A stretch of 64,000 nt of DNA, from assembly GCF_008711155.1 (NCBI RefSeq), contig NZ_VUYQ01000001.1:620001-684000 (forward strand), in the 5' to 3' direction. The position numbers were made by a program, and so were the translations under genes. This DNA is from Dechloromonas sp. CZR5 (GTDB lineage Bacteria; Pseudomonadota; Gammaproteobacteria; Burkholderiales; Rhodocyclaceae). The notes below the pieces were generated by a model. The model saw only the letters and a list, made by a program, of their open reading frames with translations. It was not told the origin of the DNA and made no database searches. Numbering within the stretch: position 1 is the first letter of the stretch; each line of letters starts with the position of its first letter. Below, piece by piece: positions 39,101-48,133 of the stretch.

Positions 39101-39291
39101 TCGTTCCGCTCATCCTCGCGGCCGGCGCGGGGGCGGCCGCCCGGGTGTCGATGGGCATCACCGTCTTTTCCGGCATGCTCGCCGCCACCTTCCTGGCGAT
39201 TTTCATGGTGCCGGTGCTGTTTGTCGCCGTCGATCGCTTGGTCAAACGTTTTTCGAAGCCTGTGGCCAACCCGCCGGAGGTGACGCCATGA
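36151..39291 (+). CDS. RND multidrug efflux permease (AcrB/MexB, HAE1 type)
   Basis: Inner-membrane proton-driven pump of 1046 residues, the usual HAE1 length, with 12 helices and two large periplasmic loops. It starts MARFFIFRPVFAIVTAIV and carries the proton-relay aspartates in helix 4 (GIVVDDAIVVVEAVE) and the Lys helix (LIGLAAKNAILIVEFAK). Substrates are likely hydrophobic toxins or solvents. It starts 9 bases after the adaptor gene and overlaps the outer-membrane channel gene by ATGA, so all three pump parts are co-expressed. Confidence 0.95.
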   Translation: MARFFIFRPVFAIVTAIVLTLAGIIAGLGLPIAQYPQITLPTIRVSAIYPGASAEVVEQALAQPIEEQVNGVEGMLYMSSRSAGNGGYNLDITFGLGTDADIAAVQVQNRASQANARLPSEAISAGITTKKQTPDVLMYVALVSPNGTYDELFLSNYATINIVEAIKRIKGVGNVSLFGAEFGMRLWLRPDRMASLGVTPHDVYRAIQEQNAQAPAGQVGQMPAPKTQQFQYGIEVRGRLAEVSEFEEVIVRAKPDGSFVRLRDIARVELGAKDYVFQSRLNGQPAAAFSVNLTPDASAIETADLINAELKRLSTSFPADMRYDMVLDNTVFVKASLEEVKHTFIEALVLVLVVVFLFLQSGRATVIPMLAVPVSLVGTFAAFTLLGFTINTLTLFGMVLAIGIVVDDAIVVVEAVEHHMEHSGLNARDATLRAMEEVSGPVVAIALILAAVFVPVAFLGGISGVMYKQFAITVAVSTGLSAFVALSLTPALCALMLKPKDKEKQGKSLAGRFFSAFNRVFDRITAGYGRKVQGMIRRSLLSLALLGILIFAAFGLMSRVPGGFVPAEDQGYFLGSVQLPAAASLNRTQAVTEKVDAILKGYEAVDKRLIINGYNILNGAPQSDSALFVTTLKPWSERAGDSLKTVLLGTYMQGVKLPDAVVLAFNPPPIPGLGATGGFSFKLQDRSGGTPQDLAKVADDFMAVARQRPEIGSIYSKFDPRTPAFRLSVDREKAKKLGVPVSDITNALQTFLGGLNINDFSRFGRTYKVTMQAEPEYRSDIQGVGLFHVRNGDNQMIPLSTFVTPMPISAPSVMERYNLYRTAELGGNPGPGYSSGDAIRAMEEVAATTLPSGYGFEWSGISRQEKESAGKAPVVFGLAILFVFLFLAALYESWAVPFAVLFAVPLGVFGAMIGLWATGLSNNIYAQIGLILLIGLAAKNAILIVEFAKMKRDEGLDATSAAIEAAKLRLRPIIMTSFAFILGVVPLILAAGAGAAARVSMGITVFSGMLAATFLAIFMVPVLFVAVDRLVKRFSKPVANPPEVTP

Positions 39292-40673
39292 CCTGCAGCC
39301 TGCCTTTTGTCGCTGCCCTGATCGGCCTGTTTGCAGCCGGTTGTGCGGTTGGGCCGGATTACCGGCGCCCGGAACTTCCCCTGCCGGAAAAGTATGCCGC
39401 CAGCGAACAGTCTGCCGACAAGGCCTCGTTTGCCGACAGCAACTGGCGCGAAGTGTTTACCGACCCGCAACTGCAGGCGCTGATCGACGAAGCGCTGGCG
39501 GCAGGGCCGGATGCGCTGCTCGCGGCCGCCCGTTTGCGTGAAGCGGAAGCATTGGCCGGAGTCACCCGGGCGCCGCTGTTCCCGCAGGCATCGCTGAGCC
39601 TGAATACGTCGCCGACGGTGCACCGCTCGGGCGAGCAATTTACCTCCAGTTTCATGGGGGGGGCCGGGATCTCATGGGAAATCGACCTGTGGGGACGCTA
39701 CCGGCGTGCCAGCGAGGCAGCCCAGGCCGAACTGGTGGCCAACGAGGCGGCCCGCGACGGCATGAATGCCTCGCTGGTGGCGCAGGTTGCCCGCGCTTAT
39801 TTCACGCTGGCGGCCTTGCACGACACCCTCGCGATCACCGAGCGCAGCGCCCGCAACCAGGGCGATGTGCTGGGCCTGATCAAACGTCTCTCGGCTGCCG
39901 GCATTGCCTCCGCAGCGGAAGAACGGCAGCAGGAAAGCGCCCTGGCGGCAACCGAAGCGGCCATTCCCACGTTGAAGCGACAGATCGCCGAAACCGAGAC
40001 GGCAATCGCTCTGCTGCTGGGCCGCCATCCCGGCCGCCTGCCGGTCTCCGGCCCACCTGCACTGGCATTGCCGGGCTTCGTTCCGCCCGGCTTGCCGTCC
40101 CGCCTCCTTGAACAGCGCCCGGACATCCGCCAGGCCGAGGCCCGCCTGGTGGCAGCCAACGCCCGCGTCGGCGAGGCCAAGGCCCTGTTCTTCCCGAACC
40201 TCTCGCTGACCGCGATGTTCGGCGGCGTGAGCACCAGTTTGGCCGATGTGGTCCATGGCCGTGCGCCGAGTGTCGCCTCGCTCGGTCCCAACCTGCTGAT
40301 GCCCCTGTTCGCCGGGGGGCGGATCTATTTCAACAAGGCAGCCGCCGAGGCACGACTGGAGCAGGCCCTGATCGGCTACCGCAAGACGATCGACAACGCC
40401 TTGGGCGAAGTGGCCAACGGCTTGGCCGCCTACGAGACCAGCAACGAACTGATGGATGTTCAGGCGCGCCGTGTTGTGGCGGCGCGGGAGGCAATGCGTC
40501 TTGCCGACCTGCGCTTCCGTTCGGGTACGACCAGCTTCCTCGAGGTTCTCGATGCCCAGCGGCAATTGCTCTCGGCTGAAACGCAGGAGGTGCAGGCGCT
40601 TCTCGAACGGCGGCAGGCGCTGATTACGGTCTATCTCGCGCTGGGCGGCGGCTGGCAGTCAACTGCCCGCTAA
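39288..40673 (+). CDS. outer-membrane efflux lipoprotein (OprM/NodT family)
   Basis: Channel component of the tripartite pump, 461 residues. Lipobox LFAAGC (Cys19) and the family start AVGPDYRRPELPLPEKY are present, followed by two repeated helical/beta-barrel halves (WREVFTDPQLQALIDEAL, EIDLWGRYRRASEAAQAEL and RPDIRQAEARLVAANARVGEAKALFFPNLSLTA). It overlaps the permease gene by four bases. Together with the adaptor and permease it forms a complete pump spanning the envelope. Confidence 0.94.
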   Translation: MTCSLPFVAALIGLFAAGCAVGPDYRRPELPLPEKYAASEQSADKASFADSNWREVFTDPQLQALIDEALAAGPDALLAAARLREAEALAGVTRAPLFPQASLSLNTSPTVHRSGEQFTSSFMGGAGISWEIDLWGRYRRASEAAQAELVANEAARDGMNASLVAQVARAYFTLAALHDTLAITERSARNQGDVLGLIKRLSAAGIASAAEERQQESALAATEAAIPTLKRQIAETETAIALLLGRHPGRLPVSGPPALALPGFVPPGLPSRLLEQRPDIRQAEARLVAANARVGEAKALFFPNLSLTAMFGGVSTSLADVVHGRAPSVASLGPNLLMPLFAGGRIYFNKAAAEARLEQALIGYRKTIDNALGEVANGLAAYETSNELMDVQARRVVAAREAMRLADLRFRSGTTSFLEVLDAQRQLLSAETQEVQALLERRQALITVYLALGGGWQSTAR

Positions 40674-40687
40674 AGCAAGGGGCGGGC

Positions 40688-41965
40688 ATGGATGCAGTCC
40701 ATACGCTGGGGAGCATTCGACGGACCCTGTTGCTCAGGCTGCTGGGCGTGTGGCTTGTGGTGATGCCCCTGGCGGCGGGCGTTGGCTACTGGGTTGAGGT
40801 CGATAAATTCGAGGAAGGGCTGGTTGCGCTGGCCATGCAGCAGTTGCGCAGTCTCTCTCCCGAAATTCAGGACGGGGCGTCCGCCCATGGCTCGCCGCTA
40901 GCGGATCGGACGCGCGACTTTGTCGGCAGGAACTACGTAGTGATCCGCGTCTTCGATGCCCACGGGGCGCTGCTCCGACAAATCGACAATCCGGCCCGGC
41001 TTGCCCTGTCGCAGTCGCTCCTGGCGCAGGCCTCGCCGCTTGAAGCGGATGGCCGGCGTCACTTCGATAAACTCGTCGTCGATGGGGTGACGATCATTCG
41101 AATCATGATCCGGCTGCCGGATGAAAGCGGTGGCCAGGGTCGGATGCTGGAAGGGGCTTTCGCGCTGGACCCCCTGCAACTCGAACAACAACGCGACAAG
41201 CTGTGGCGTTTCCTCGGTGGCATCGTGCTGGTCAGTCTGACGACCGTGCTGGCGATCTATCCGGTCATTCTTGCGTTGAATCGGGGTGTCGTGCGTGCAT
41301 CACGCGACATCCTGCGCGGTAATGTCGAAACCGCCGCCGTGCTGGGCACCGCCATCGCCAAACGTGATTCGGATACCGGCGCACACAATTACCGGGTCAC
41401 GCTCTATGCCGTGGCGCTCGCGGAGCGGCTGGGCCTTGATCGTGGTCAGATACGCAACCTGATTCTCGGTGCCTTCCTTCACGATGTCGGAAAGATCGGT
41501 ATTCCCGATGCCATCCTGCTCAATCCGGGTCAGCTTGACGATGCGGAGTTTTCAGCCATGCAGCGGCATGTCGAGTTGGGACTCGACATCATCGCCGGCT
41601 CGCACTGGCTTGCCGCCGCCGGCGAGGTCATCGGCAACCATCATGAAAAGTTCGATGGAAGCGGCTACCCCCGGGGGTTGCGCGGCGAGGAAATCCCGCG
41701 GAACGCGCGGATTTTTGCCATTGTCGATGTCTTCGACGCGTTGATGTCGGAGCGCCCCTACAAGGCGCCGCTGAGCCTGGAAACGGCCTTGGGCATCCTT
41801 CGTGACGGACGAGGCAGTCATTTTGATGCTGCTTTCGTCGATGTCTTTACCGAGATTGCCGAAGGCATTCATCGCGACATCAGCGGTTTGTCCGAAACGG
41901 CGTTGAGCCAGATGCTGGCCGATCAGCTTCCCCATTATTTCTTCCTGCGGGAAGACATGGCGTAA
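40688..41965 (+). CDS. membrane-bound HD-GYP phosphodiesterase
   Basis: Protein of 425 residues predicted to hydrolyse cyclic di-GMP. N-terminal helices at about 13-35 and 175-197 enclose a periplasmic sensor. The HD-GYP domain has HDVGKIGIPD, then HHEKFDGSGYPRGLRGEEIP with the GYP-loop, and FAIVDVFDALMSERPYK. The catalytic HD pair and metal ligands appear intact. It starts 14 bases after the efflux channel gene and may be read through from that operon, linking pump expression with second-messenger control only by position. Confidence 0.9.
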   Translation: MDAVHTLGSIRRTLLLRLLGVWLVVMPLAAGVGYWVEVDKFEEGLVALAMQQLRSLSPEIQDGASAHGSPLADRTRDFVGRNYVVIRVFDAHGALLRQIDNPARLALSQSLLAQASPLEADGRRHFDKLVVDGVTIIRIMIRLPDESGGQGRMLEGAFALDPLQLEQQRDKLWRFLGGIVLVSLTTVLAIYPVILALNRGVVRASRDILRGNVETAAVLGTAIAKRDSDTGAHNYRVTLYAVALAERLGLDRGQIRNLILGAFLHDVGKIGIPDAILLNPGQLDDAEFSAMQRHVELGLDIIAGSHWLAAAGEVIGNHHEKFDGSGYPRGLRGEEIPRNARIFAIVDVFDALMSERPYKAPLSLETALGILRDGRGSHFDAAFVDVFTEIAEGIHRDISGLSETALSQMLADQLPHYFFLREDMA

Positions 41966-42006
41966 TGCGATCGGGTGCGGGCGTAGTCGAGGCGGCGAGA
42001 GCCCGT

Positions 42007-42037
42007 TAAAAAGCCCTCCGGCTTTCGCGGGAGGGCT
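42007..42037 (-). terminator. terminator of the LivK-type gene
   Basis: On the minus strand AGCCCTCC pairs with GGAGGGCT (42012-42019 with 42030-42037), followed by TTTTTAAC. It is well placed to end the branched-chain amino acid binding protein gene and may also stop transcripts from the HD-GYP gene. Confidence 0.85.
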
Positions 42038-42058
42038 CTGCTGGTCAGGTCGGCGCAA

Positions 42059-43180
42059 TCAGTTGATGGCGGCCCACTTGCCATCCTTGAACTGGTAGAG
42101 GGAAATGCCGCCAAAGCGGTTGTCGCCCTTGGCGTCGAAAGCGATGGTGCCGGTGACGCCCTTGAAATTCACCTTCTGCAGCATCGGCAGGTACTTGGCC
42201 GGTTCGATGGAGTTGGCAAGCTTCATGGCTTCGATCAGCGCATTGGCAGCGTCGTAGGCGTACGGGGCATAGAGCTGGATGTCGGTGTTGAAGCGCTGCT
42301 TGAAGCGACTCTTGAACTCGGCGCCGCCCGGCATCTTGTCGACCGGCAGGCCGGCCTGGGTGCAATAGACATCGCCCGACATGGCCTGGGCGGCGAGCTT
42401 GAGCATTTCGCTGGTGCACACGCCGTCGCCGGCAAGGAAGCGGGCATTGATGCCGAGTTGCTTGATCTGCTTGAGCATCGGCGCGCCCTGAGCATCCATG
42501 CCGCCGTAGAAGATGGCGTCGGGCTGTTTGCTCTTGATACGGGTGAGCAGGGCGGTGAAGTCGACGGCCTTGTCGTTGGTGTATTCGCGGGCGATGACCT
42601 GCACGCCTTGTTTCTTGAGGTTTTCGGCCAGCGCGTCACCGAGGCCCTGACCGTAGGCGGTGCGGTCGTCGATGATGGCGATCTTCTTGGCGTTGAGCAC
42701 GGTGGCGGCGTACTTGGCCATCACTTCGCCCTGCTGGAAATCGTTGGCGATGACGCGATAGGCGATCTTCAGGCCTTGTTGGGTGAGTTTCGGGCTGGTG
42801 GCGGACGGCGTGATCGCCGGGATGCCGCCCTGCTCATAGACGGCTGCCGCGGGAATGGAGGTTCCCGAGGTGACGTGGCCGACGACGCCCTTGGCGCCGG
42901 CGTCGACGACGCGCTGGGCAACGATGGTGGCCTGACGCGGGTCGCCCTGGTCGTCTTCCGACATCAGCTCGAAACGCACCTTCTGGCCGCCGATGGTCAC
43001 GCCCTTGGCGTTGGCATCGTCCAGCGCCAGGCGGGTGCCGTATTCCTCGTCCTTGCCGACGTGGGCAATGGGGCCGGTCAGCGGGCCGGCGAAGGCGATC
43101 TTGGCAACCGTCTGGGCATAGACGGCGGCCGGAGCGGCCAGGGCGCCGATAGCGGCGATGGCGAGAGTGATTTTTTTCAT
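42059..43180 (-). CDS. branched-chain amino acid ABC transporter binding protein (LivK type)
   Basis: Periplasmic solute receptor of 373 residues with signal peptide MKKITLAIAAIGALAAPAAVYA. The Leu/Ile/Val-binding fold is seen in IAFAGPLTGPIAHVGKDEEYGTRLALDDAN, GVVGHVTSGTSIPAA and QGLGDALAENLKKQGVQV. ATG 43180 is chosen because the signal peptide begins there. No liv permease or ATPase genes adjoin it, so it either serves a transporter encoded elsewhere or acts as an orphan receptor. Confidence 0.9.
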   Translation of the reverse strand: MKKITLAIAAIGALAAPAAVYAQTVAKIAFAGPLTGPIAHVGKDEEYGTRLALDDANAKGVTIGGQKVRFELMSEDDQGDPRQATIVAQRVVDAGAKGVVGHVTSGTSIPAAAVYEQGGIPAITPSATSPKLTQQGLKIAYRVIANDFQQGEVMAKYAATVLNAKKIAIIDDRTAYGQGLGDALAENLKKQGVQVIAREYTNDKAVDFTALLTRIKSKQPDAIFYGGMDAQGAPMLKQIKQLGINARFLAGDGVCTSEMLKLAAQAMSGDVYCTQAGLPVDKMPGGAEFKSRFKQRFNTDIQLYAPYAYDAANALIEAMKLANSIEPAKYLPMLQKVNFKGVTGTIAFDAKGDNRFGGISLYQFKDGKWAAIN

Positions 43181-43365
43181 GTCTTGTCCTTGGTGTGTTG
43201 TCCGATACCGTCGCGGCGCATGCGTGGTGCACCGGTACAGGGCCTGCGTGTGGTGAGGTGGCGAGAGGAATTGTACTGGAAGCGTCACGGAAGAAAACCG
43301 CCGCCCCGAGCCGCCGGCATGCGCTGCTCCATTGGCCGGTTCGACGGGGGTTGGAAATTTGCAAT

Positions 43366-43420
43366 GTTACATAACTGAGAATATCTGTAACTGATTGTGT
43401 TGGTTTGTAACTATTCGTAA
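43366..43420. promoter_or_regulatory. repeated TGTAACT motifs upstream of the chemoreceptor
   Basis: TGTAACT occurs at 43386-43392 and 43406-43412, exactly 20 bp apart, with an inverted GTTACA at 43366-43371 and a partial copy (CGTAATT) near 43415. They lie in the AT-rich divergent region between the LivK-type gene and the chemoreceptor gene. They look like a regulator binding array. Confidence 0.35.
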
Positions 43421-43480
43421 TTATTGATTATGGGGAGACGGCTAGAATCAAATGAAAAATGCACACTCAGGGAGAAAGCT

Positions 43481-45142
43481 ATGTCTATCAAGTCGCGTTT
43501 GTTGTTGCTGATCGTAGTGGCCTTGTTGGGACTCGGTTCGCTGGGCGGCGTCGGTTTTGCCGTCAAGCGGATGCTGTCGGGTGCATTGGAGGAAGCGGTC
43601 AAGGTTCGTCTGCCTTCCATCGTCGGACTGGAGATGCTCAACGAGGCGCAGACCGACCTGGTCCGCCGTTCGCTGCAAGTCGCGATTTGGGAAAACGATT
43701 ATGCCCCGCAGGCCAGGCAGCATTTCCGGGAGGCGCTGGGGGCCAAGGGCTCTGCCTGGGAACGTGCGGACAAGGGCTGGCGGCTGTATGAGAGCACCCA
43801 TCAAACGGCGGAAGAGAGAGTGCTGTGGGAGAGTTTCGTGGCGGCCTGGGCGACATGGAAGGCCGCCGATGCCAAGGTAACGGCGGAAATGCAGGCGCTT
43901 GCCGACATCCAGGGGGAGTTGGCGCAAAAGGAGGCTTTCAAGCGTTTTTATGCAGCCTTCCATGCCCAGGAAAAGTCGTACTACATCGCCGAGGAAAAAT
44001 TGAACAGGGTGATTGAGATCAACGAACACATTGCCCGCCAGGCGGCCGAAGAAGCCGCCAAAACGGAAGGGCAGGCAGGTTGGGCGATCACTTGGGTATT
44101 GGCACTCTGTGTCGCCCTGACCGTCGGGCTGGGGGTATGGATTTACCGGAGCATCATGCGTCCCCTGAACGCAATGCAAGAGACCATGAGCAGGGTCGGC
44201 AGCGAACTGAATCTGCGCGAACGCGTTGACGCCGGGAGTCGCGATGAGATCGGCCGGACGGCTGAAGCCTTCAATGTGCTGATCGGGCAGCTGCAACATT
44301 CGTTCGGGGAGATATTCGAACGAATGGGAGAGGTAAGGCGGGAGGTTTCCCACCTCGCTACCGCCGCGCAGGAGATGTCATTGGCCACCGCACACCAGGC
44401 TTCGGCGGCCGCTTCCATGGCTGCTGCGGTAGAGGAAGTGACGGTCAGCATCAATCATGTCTCCGCAAGCGCTGCCGATGCGCTGGCGCTATCGCAGGAA
44501 GCCGAGAAGCGCTCCAGCGATGGCATCGCGAATATCGAGCGCTCGGTGGCCGGCATGGGGGAAATCTCCGATGCGGTGGCCGGGGCCTCCAGTGCCATTG
44601 CCGCGCTGGGGAAGCAGTCCGACGAGATTTCGGCCGTGGTTCAGGTCATCAAGGATGTTGCGGACCAGACCAACCTGCTGGCGCTGAATGCGGCCATCGA
44701 AGCTGCCCGGGCCGGCGAGCAAGGGCGCGGTTTTGCCGTGGTGGCGGATGAAGTGCGCAAACTGGCCGAACGCACCACGCAATCCACCGGCGAGATTGCC
44801 GGGATGATATCGGCCGTACAACGGAGCAGTCAGGCAGCCGTTTCCGGCATGCAGCTGGTTGTCGACCAGGTTGCGCAAGAACAGGAGCTGACCCGTTCCG
44901 CGGGGACGGAAATTGCCGCCATCGGCGGGGAAACCCAGCGTGCGGCAGGGGCTATTTCCGAAATCAACGAAGCGCTGCGCGAACAAAGCACGGCCAGCAA
45001 CGAGATTGCCTCGCACGTCGAGTCCGTTGCCCAAATGACCGAGGAAAATCATGCCGCGAGCGAGCGCACGGCCGAAGGTGCGAAGCGCGTCGATCAACTC
45101 GCGGAGGTCGTTCTTGCAACGCTCGGGCGATACAAGCTGTGA
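43481..45142 (+). CDS. methyl-accepting chemotaxis protein
   Basis: Transmembrane chemoreceptor of 553 residues. Helix 1 (about 7-30), a four-helix-bundle type periplasmic sensor (about 35-195), helix 2 ([21 protein letters not shown]), HAMP, and a signalling hairpin with the canonical tip [34 protein letters not shown]. No C-terminal CheR-docking pentapeptide is present. AGGGAG before ATG 43481 fixes the start. The ligand is unknown; the divergent LivK-type protein could present ligands to it, but that is speculation. Confidence 0.93.
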   Translation: MSIKSRLLLLIVVALLGLGSLGGVGFAVKRMLSGALEEAVKVRLPSIVGLEMLNEAQTDLVRRSLQVAIWENDYAPQARQHFREALGAKGSAWERADKGWRLYESTHQTAEERVLWESFVAAWATWKAADAKVTAEMQALADIQGELAQKEAFKRFYAAFHAQEKSYYIAEEKLNRVIEINEHIARQAAEEAAKTEGQAGWAITWVLALCVALTVGLGVWIYRSIMRPLNAMQETMSRVGSELNLRERVDAGSRDEIGRTAEAFNVLIGQLQHSFGEIFERMGEVRREVSHLATAAQEMSLATAHQASAAASMAAAVEEVTVSINHVSASAADALALSQEAEKRSSDGIANIERSVAGMGEISDAVAGASSAIAALGKQSDEISAVVQVIKDVADQTNLLALNAAIEAARAGEQGRGFAVVADEVRKLAERTTQSTGEIAGMISAVQRSSQAAVSGMQLVVDQVAQEQELTRSAGTEIAAIGGETQRAAGAISEINEALREQSTASNEIASHVESVAQMTEENHAASERTAEGAKRVDQLAEVVLATLGRYKL

Positions 45143-45199
45143 CCGGGTCGTGCTGACGCCCCTTTGCCGGGCGTAGCACCGATCGTGCGATTCGGCGGG

Positions 45200-45228
45200 C
45201 CGGCCGACCCCCGTGCGGGATCGGCCGG
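45200..45228. terminator. hairpin between convergent genes
   Basis: CCGGCCGA (45200-45207) pairs with TCGGCCGG (45221-45228), with a smaller CCCG/CGGG stem inside. It separates the chemoreceptor gene from the convergent Cache protein gene. No T-run. Confidence 0.45.
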
Positions 45229-45236
45229 TCAAGAGC

Positions 45237-46088
45237 CTACTCGCGGTAGAAGCCGACGCCGATCAGGCTGCCGTTTTCGCGGCGGATGAAGGTACGCTTG
45301 TTCTCCACGGCGTTGGTGACCGGGTTGCGCCAGACGTAATCGACGCTGCCTTCTCCCTTGTCGCGGGCGAGTTCGAGCATCTCCCTGACCAGCGGCTTGC
45401 CTTCCACGTCGTGCAGGTCGCCGGCATCGGTTCCAGTCCATTTCGGGTTCATGCCGTGGGCCTCGAACTTGCCGCTCGCCAGATTGACGGCGAAGACATA
45501 CAGGTCGTCGCGCACGAAGGGGCCGTTCCGGTCGTTGAAACTGGCCAGTGCCTTGGTCATTCCCTGGCGGCGAATCTGGTCGCTGGCGGCGTCGAGCAGC
45601 TTGCGCGCATCGTCGGCACTGGAGCGCGGCGCGTAATAGCCGACCCCGATGATGTAGTTGCCTTCACGATGCAGCCAGGCATGTTTCGGTTCGACATGGT
45701 TGCTCTTGCGATTGAGCCAGACGTAGCGGATGCGTGCCTCGGCCTGTTTTTCGGTGACCGCGATCATCTCGCGGAAGAGCGGCAGGCCGGCGGCATCGAC
45801 CGTATCCAGCACGTTCAGGCCGACCAGTTCGACCGGCGCGGCGCCGCTGGCGACGTAGGTTCCCTTGGTATCGATCACGTAAACGTACAGGTCTTTCCTG
45901 ACGAACGGGCCGCTGCGGTTGTTGAAAGCCTTCCAGGATTTTTCCGGTCCGTTGGCCTGCAGGTATTTGACGGCCTGGTCGAAGAGGGCGCGGGCCTCGC
46001 GCGGGGTGGCGTGGTCGGCGGCGAAGGCGACGGCGCTGGCGGCGGCCAGGCTGAGCGCGGCAAGGGTGCGGTGAATGCGGTATTGCAT
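45237..46088 (-). CDS. secreted tandem Cache-domain protein
   Basis: Periplasmic protein of 283 residues with a signal peptide ending at AFA-ADH and no membrane anchor. Two related Cache-type modules follow: FNNRSGPFVRKDLYVYVIDTKGTYVASGAAP (about 55-85) and FNDRNGPFVRDDLYVFAVNLASGKFEAHGM (about 190-220), each ending in an IGVGYY/IGVGFY strand. Such domains bind small ligands. It is 42 bases after the response regulator gene, in one operon with the kinase, and could act as a ligand-binding partner for that kinase. This is inference. Confidence 0.82.
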   Translation of the reverse strand: MQYRIHRTLAALSLAAASAVAFAADHATPREARALFDQAVKYLQANGPEKSWKAFNNRSGPFVRKDLYVYVIDTKGTYVASGAAPVELVGLNVLDTVDAAGLPLFREMIAVTEKQAEARIRYVWLNRKSNHVEPKHAWLHREGNYIIGVGYYAPRSSADDARKLLDAASDQIRRQGMTKALASFNDRNGPFVRDDLYVFAVNLASGKFEAHGMNPKWTGTDAGDLHDVEGKPLVREMLELARDKGEGSVDYVWRNPVTNAVENKRTFIRRENGSLIGVGFYRE

Positions 46089-46130
46089 GGGCAGGTCTCC
46101 GGTTCTGGATTGGGTTGGTTTGTTCGGTGT

Positions 46131-46778
46131 TCAGGCGATGCCGGGGCGGTGCATATCCACCAGGCCGTGGCGGGCGGCAAAATGGAGCAGCTTGAAATCG
46201 CTGTCGGCATCCAGCTTCTGGCGGATCAGCGACAGGTAGTTGAAGATGGTTTTCGGACTCAGGTGCATGGCGTCGGCAATGTCGCTGGCTGTCTCGCCGT
46301 GGGCGAGCAGGCGCAGCACCTCGAACTCGCGCGGAGTCAGCTGGTGCAGCGGAGTCTCGCCATCGATCGCCTCGCCGGCCAGGATGTCGGCGATATCGGC
46401 CGAAAAGGCGCGGCGGCCTGCCGCCACGCGGCGGATGGCGTCGATGACCTCGTCCGGCTCGCAATACTTGGTCAGGTAGCCGTGGGCGCCGCTTTTCAGC
46501 GCCTGCGTGACGTGGCCGGCGCTGTCGTGCATCGACAGCACCAGGATGCGCAAAGTCGGGAGGCGGGCGAGCATGCCGCGAATCGCCTCGATGCCGCTGC
46601 TGCCCTTGAGGCTGAGGTCAACCAGCGCGACATCCGGCAGGGTGCGGATGACCAGCGCGTTGGCTTCGTCGGCGCTGGATGCTTCGCCCACCACCTCGAA
46701 ACCGGGTTCCGCCGACAGCAAGCGGCGGTAGCCGGTGCGGACCACGGCGTGGTCGTCAATCAATACGATGCGCATCAT
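46131..46778 (-). CDS. LuxR/NarL-type response regulator (ExaE-like)
   Basis: DNA-binding regulator of 215 residues. Receiver domain residues 1-120 (IVLIDDHAVVRTGYRR, phospho-Asp in VALVDLSLKG, Lys in GYLTKY), then a LuxR helix-turn-helix (LTPREFEVLRLLAHGETASDIADAMHLSPKTIFNYL). It overlaps the kinase gene by ATGA, so the two form a pair. Its position divergent from the PQQ ethanol dehydrogenase and the similarity in layout to ExaD/ExaE suggest it activates that gene. Confidence 0.92.
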   Translation of the reverse strand: MMRIVLIDDHAVVRTGYRRLLSAEPGFEVVGEASSADEANALVIRTLPDVALVDLSLKGSSGIEAIRGMLARLPTLRILVLSMHDSAGHVTQALKSGAHGYLTKYCEPDEVIDAIRRVAAGRRAFSADIADILAGEAIDGETPLHQLTPREFEVLRLLAHGETASDIADAMHLSPKTIFNYLSLIRQKLDADSDFKLLHFAARHGLVDMHRPGIA

Positions 46779-48058
46779 TCCTTCTCTCCTTTCCTTCCGT
46801 TCGCCGTCCCGGCCAGCGCCGGCAATTCGGCCGACAACCGGAGACCGCGGCCCGGCAGGCTGTCCAGCTGCAAGTGCCCACCGGCCATCTCCAGCCTCTC
46901 GGTCATGCCGAGCAAGCCGCCGCGCCGAGCCGGACCCGCCTGCGGCAAGCCATCGCCGTCGTCCTCGATGCTCATCCGCAAGCGCTCCGCATCGGCGGCG
47001 ACAAGGACCGTGCAATGCCGGGCGCCGCTATGGCGGACGACGTTGGTCAGGGCCTCCTGCAATATCCGGTAAAGCGTCAGGGCTGCCGTTTCATCGACTT
47101 CCGGCCAGCGTTCCGGTAGTTCCATTGCAAATTCGATGCCGGTTTCGCGATTCCGCCAGCCGTCGAGCAGTTCGCGCAGCATGGCGGCCAGCCCCGAAGC
47201 ATCAAGGCCGTGCGGGCGCAGGGTCTTGAGCATGGCCCGCAGCTGGCTTCCCGAGTGGCGGATGTCGCGCCGCAGGTCGGCCGCGCATTCGGCAACGGCC
47301 GCGGCGTCGAGGCGGGCGGCATGGCGTTCGAGATGGGCCGCGGTGGCGTTGATGGCGGTCAGCGTCTGCCCCATCTCGTCGTGCAGGTCGCGGGCCAGCG
47401 TACGGCGTTCCTCCTCCTGCACCGCGATCAGCTGGCGGGCGAGGGCGCGCCGGGCCGCGTGCGCTGTGCGTAGCGCCTCGGCCAACCGTTCGATGGCGCC
47501 GGCCACCTGGCGGAATTCACGCAGGGCGAAAGAGGGCAGCGCGGGGTCGAATTCGCCGCTGGCCAGGCGGTGCAGCCCGCTTTCCAGTTCGCGTACCGGA
47601 CGCAGGGCACGGTCGGCCGCCCACCAGACGGCGAGCAGGGTTGCTCCAGAATAGAGCAACAGGGTGATCAATAAACGAACAGTGTCCCCCAGCCGCTCCT
47701 CGATTTCCGACGCCGGGTTGGGGGCGATGATCAGGCGATGTTCGCCGACGCGTATCTCGTGCCCCGGTCCGGCTTCCGGCACCAGGCCGAGCCTTACCAG
47801 CAGCGGCGAGGCTTCCTGCGCTGCGGGCGCTCCGGCACTGCGGATGCTCAGGTGCCGCAGGTCGGCGTCGAGCAGCCGCTGCGGCAGGTCGGGGGCGGCG
47901 CCGTCGGCGGCGAGCAGCACGTCGACCAGGCGCGACGAGGCCTCGACCTCAGCCCCGATATCGGCGCGCAGGGAGTACAGCTGGACGATCAGTGCCATCG
48001 CCAGCAGGCCGCCGAGCAACAGGCCTAGCCAGCCAAGCAGGCGGCGTCGCAGATCCAT
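46775..48058 (-). CDS. NarX-type sensor histidine kinase (ExaD-like)
   Basis: Sensor kinase of 427 residues. Helices at about 9-29 and 130-150 flank a short periplasmic region; a HAMP-like segment leads to HisKA_3 with the phospho-His in RTLARDLHDEMGQTLTAI and an ATPase domain (EALTNVVRHSGA, EDDGDGLP, GGLLGMTERLEMAGG). GAGGAGAG before ATG 48058 sets the start. It phosphorylates the LuxR-type regulator encoded just downstream. A role in sensing alcohol or PQQ status is inferred from the divergent dehydrogenase gene. Confidence 0.9.
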   Translation of the reverse strand: MDLRRRLLGWLGLLLGGLLAMALIVQLYSLRADIGAEVEASSRLVDVLLAADGAAPDLPQRLLDADLRHLSIRSAGAPAAQEASPLLVRLGLVPEAGPGHEIRVGEHRLIIAPNPASEIEERLGDTVRLLITLLLYSGATLLAVWWAADRALRPVRELESGLHRLASGEFDPALPSFALREFRQVAGAIERLAEALRTAHAARRALARQLIAVQEEERRTLARDLHDEMGQTLTAINATAAHLERHAARLDAAAVAECAADLRRDIRHSGSQLRAMLKTLRPHGLDASGLAAMLRELLDGWRNRETGIEFAMELPERWPEVDETAALTLYRILQEALTNVVRHSGARHCTVLVAADAERLRMSIEDDGDGLPQAGPARRGGLLGMTERLEMAGGHLQLDSLPGRGLRLSAELPALAGTANGRKGEKE

Positions 48059-48133
48059 GGACTCTCCTCGTCGATTGTTTTGGCAATCCATTGCAGGTTC
48101 CGTACCCGCGTCCGACGCGGGCGGCCAGAAGCC

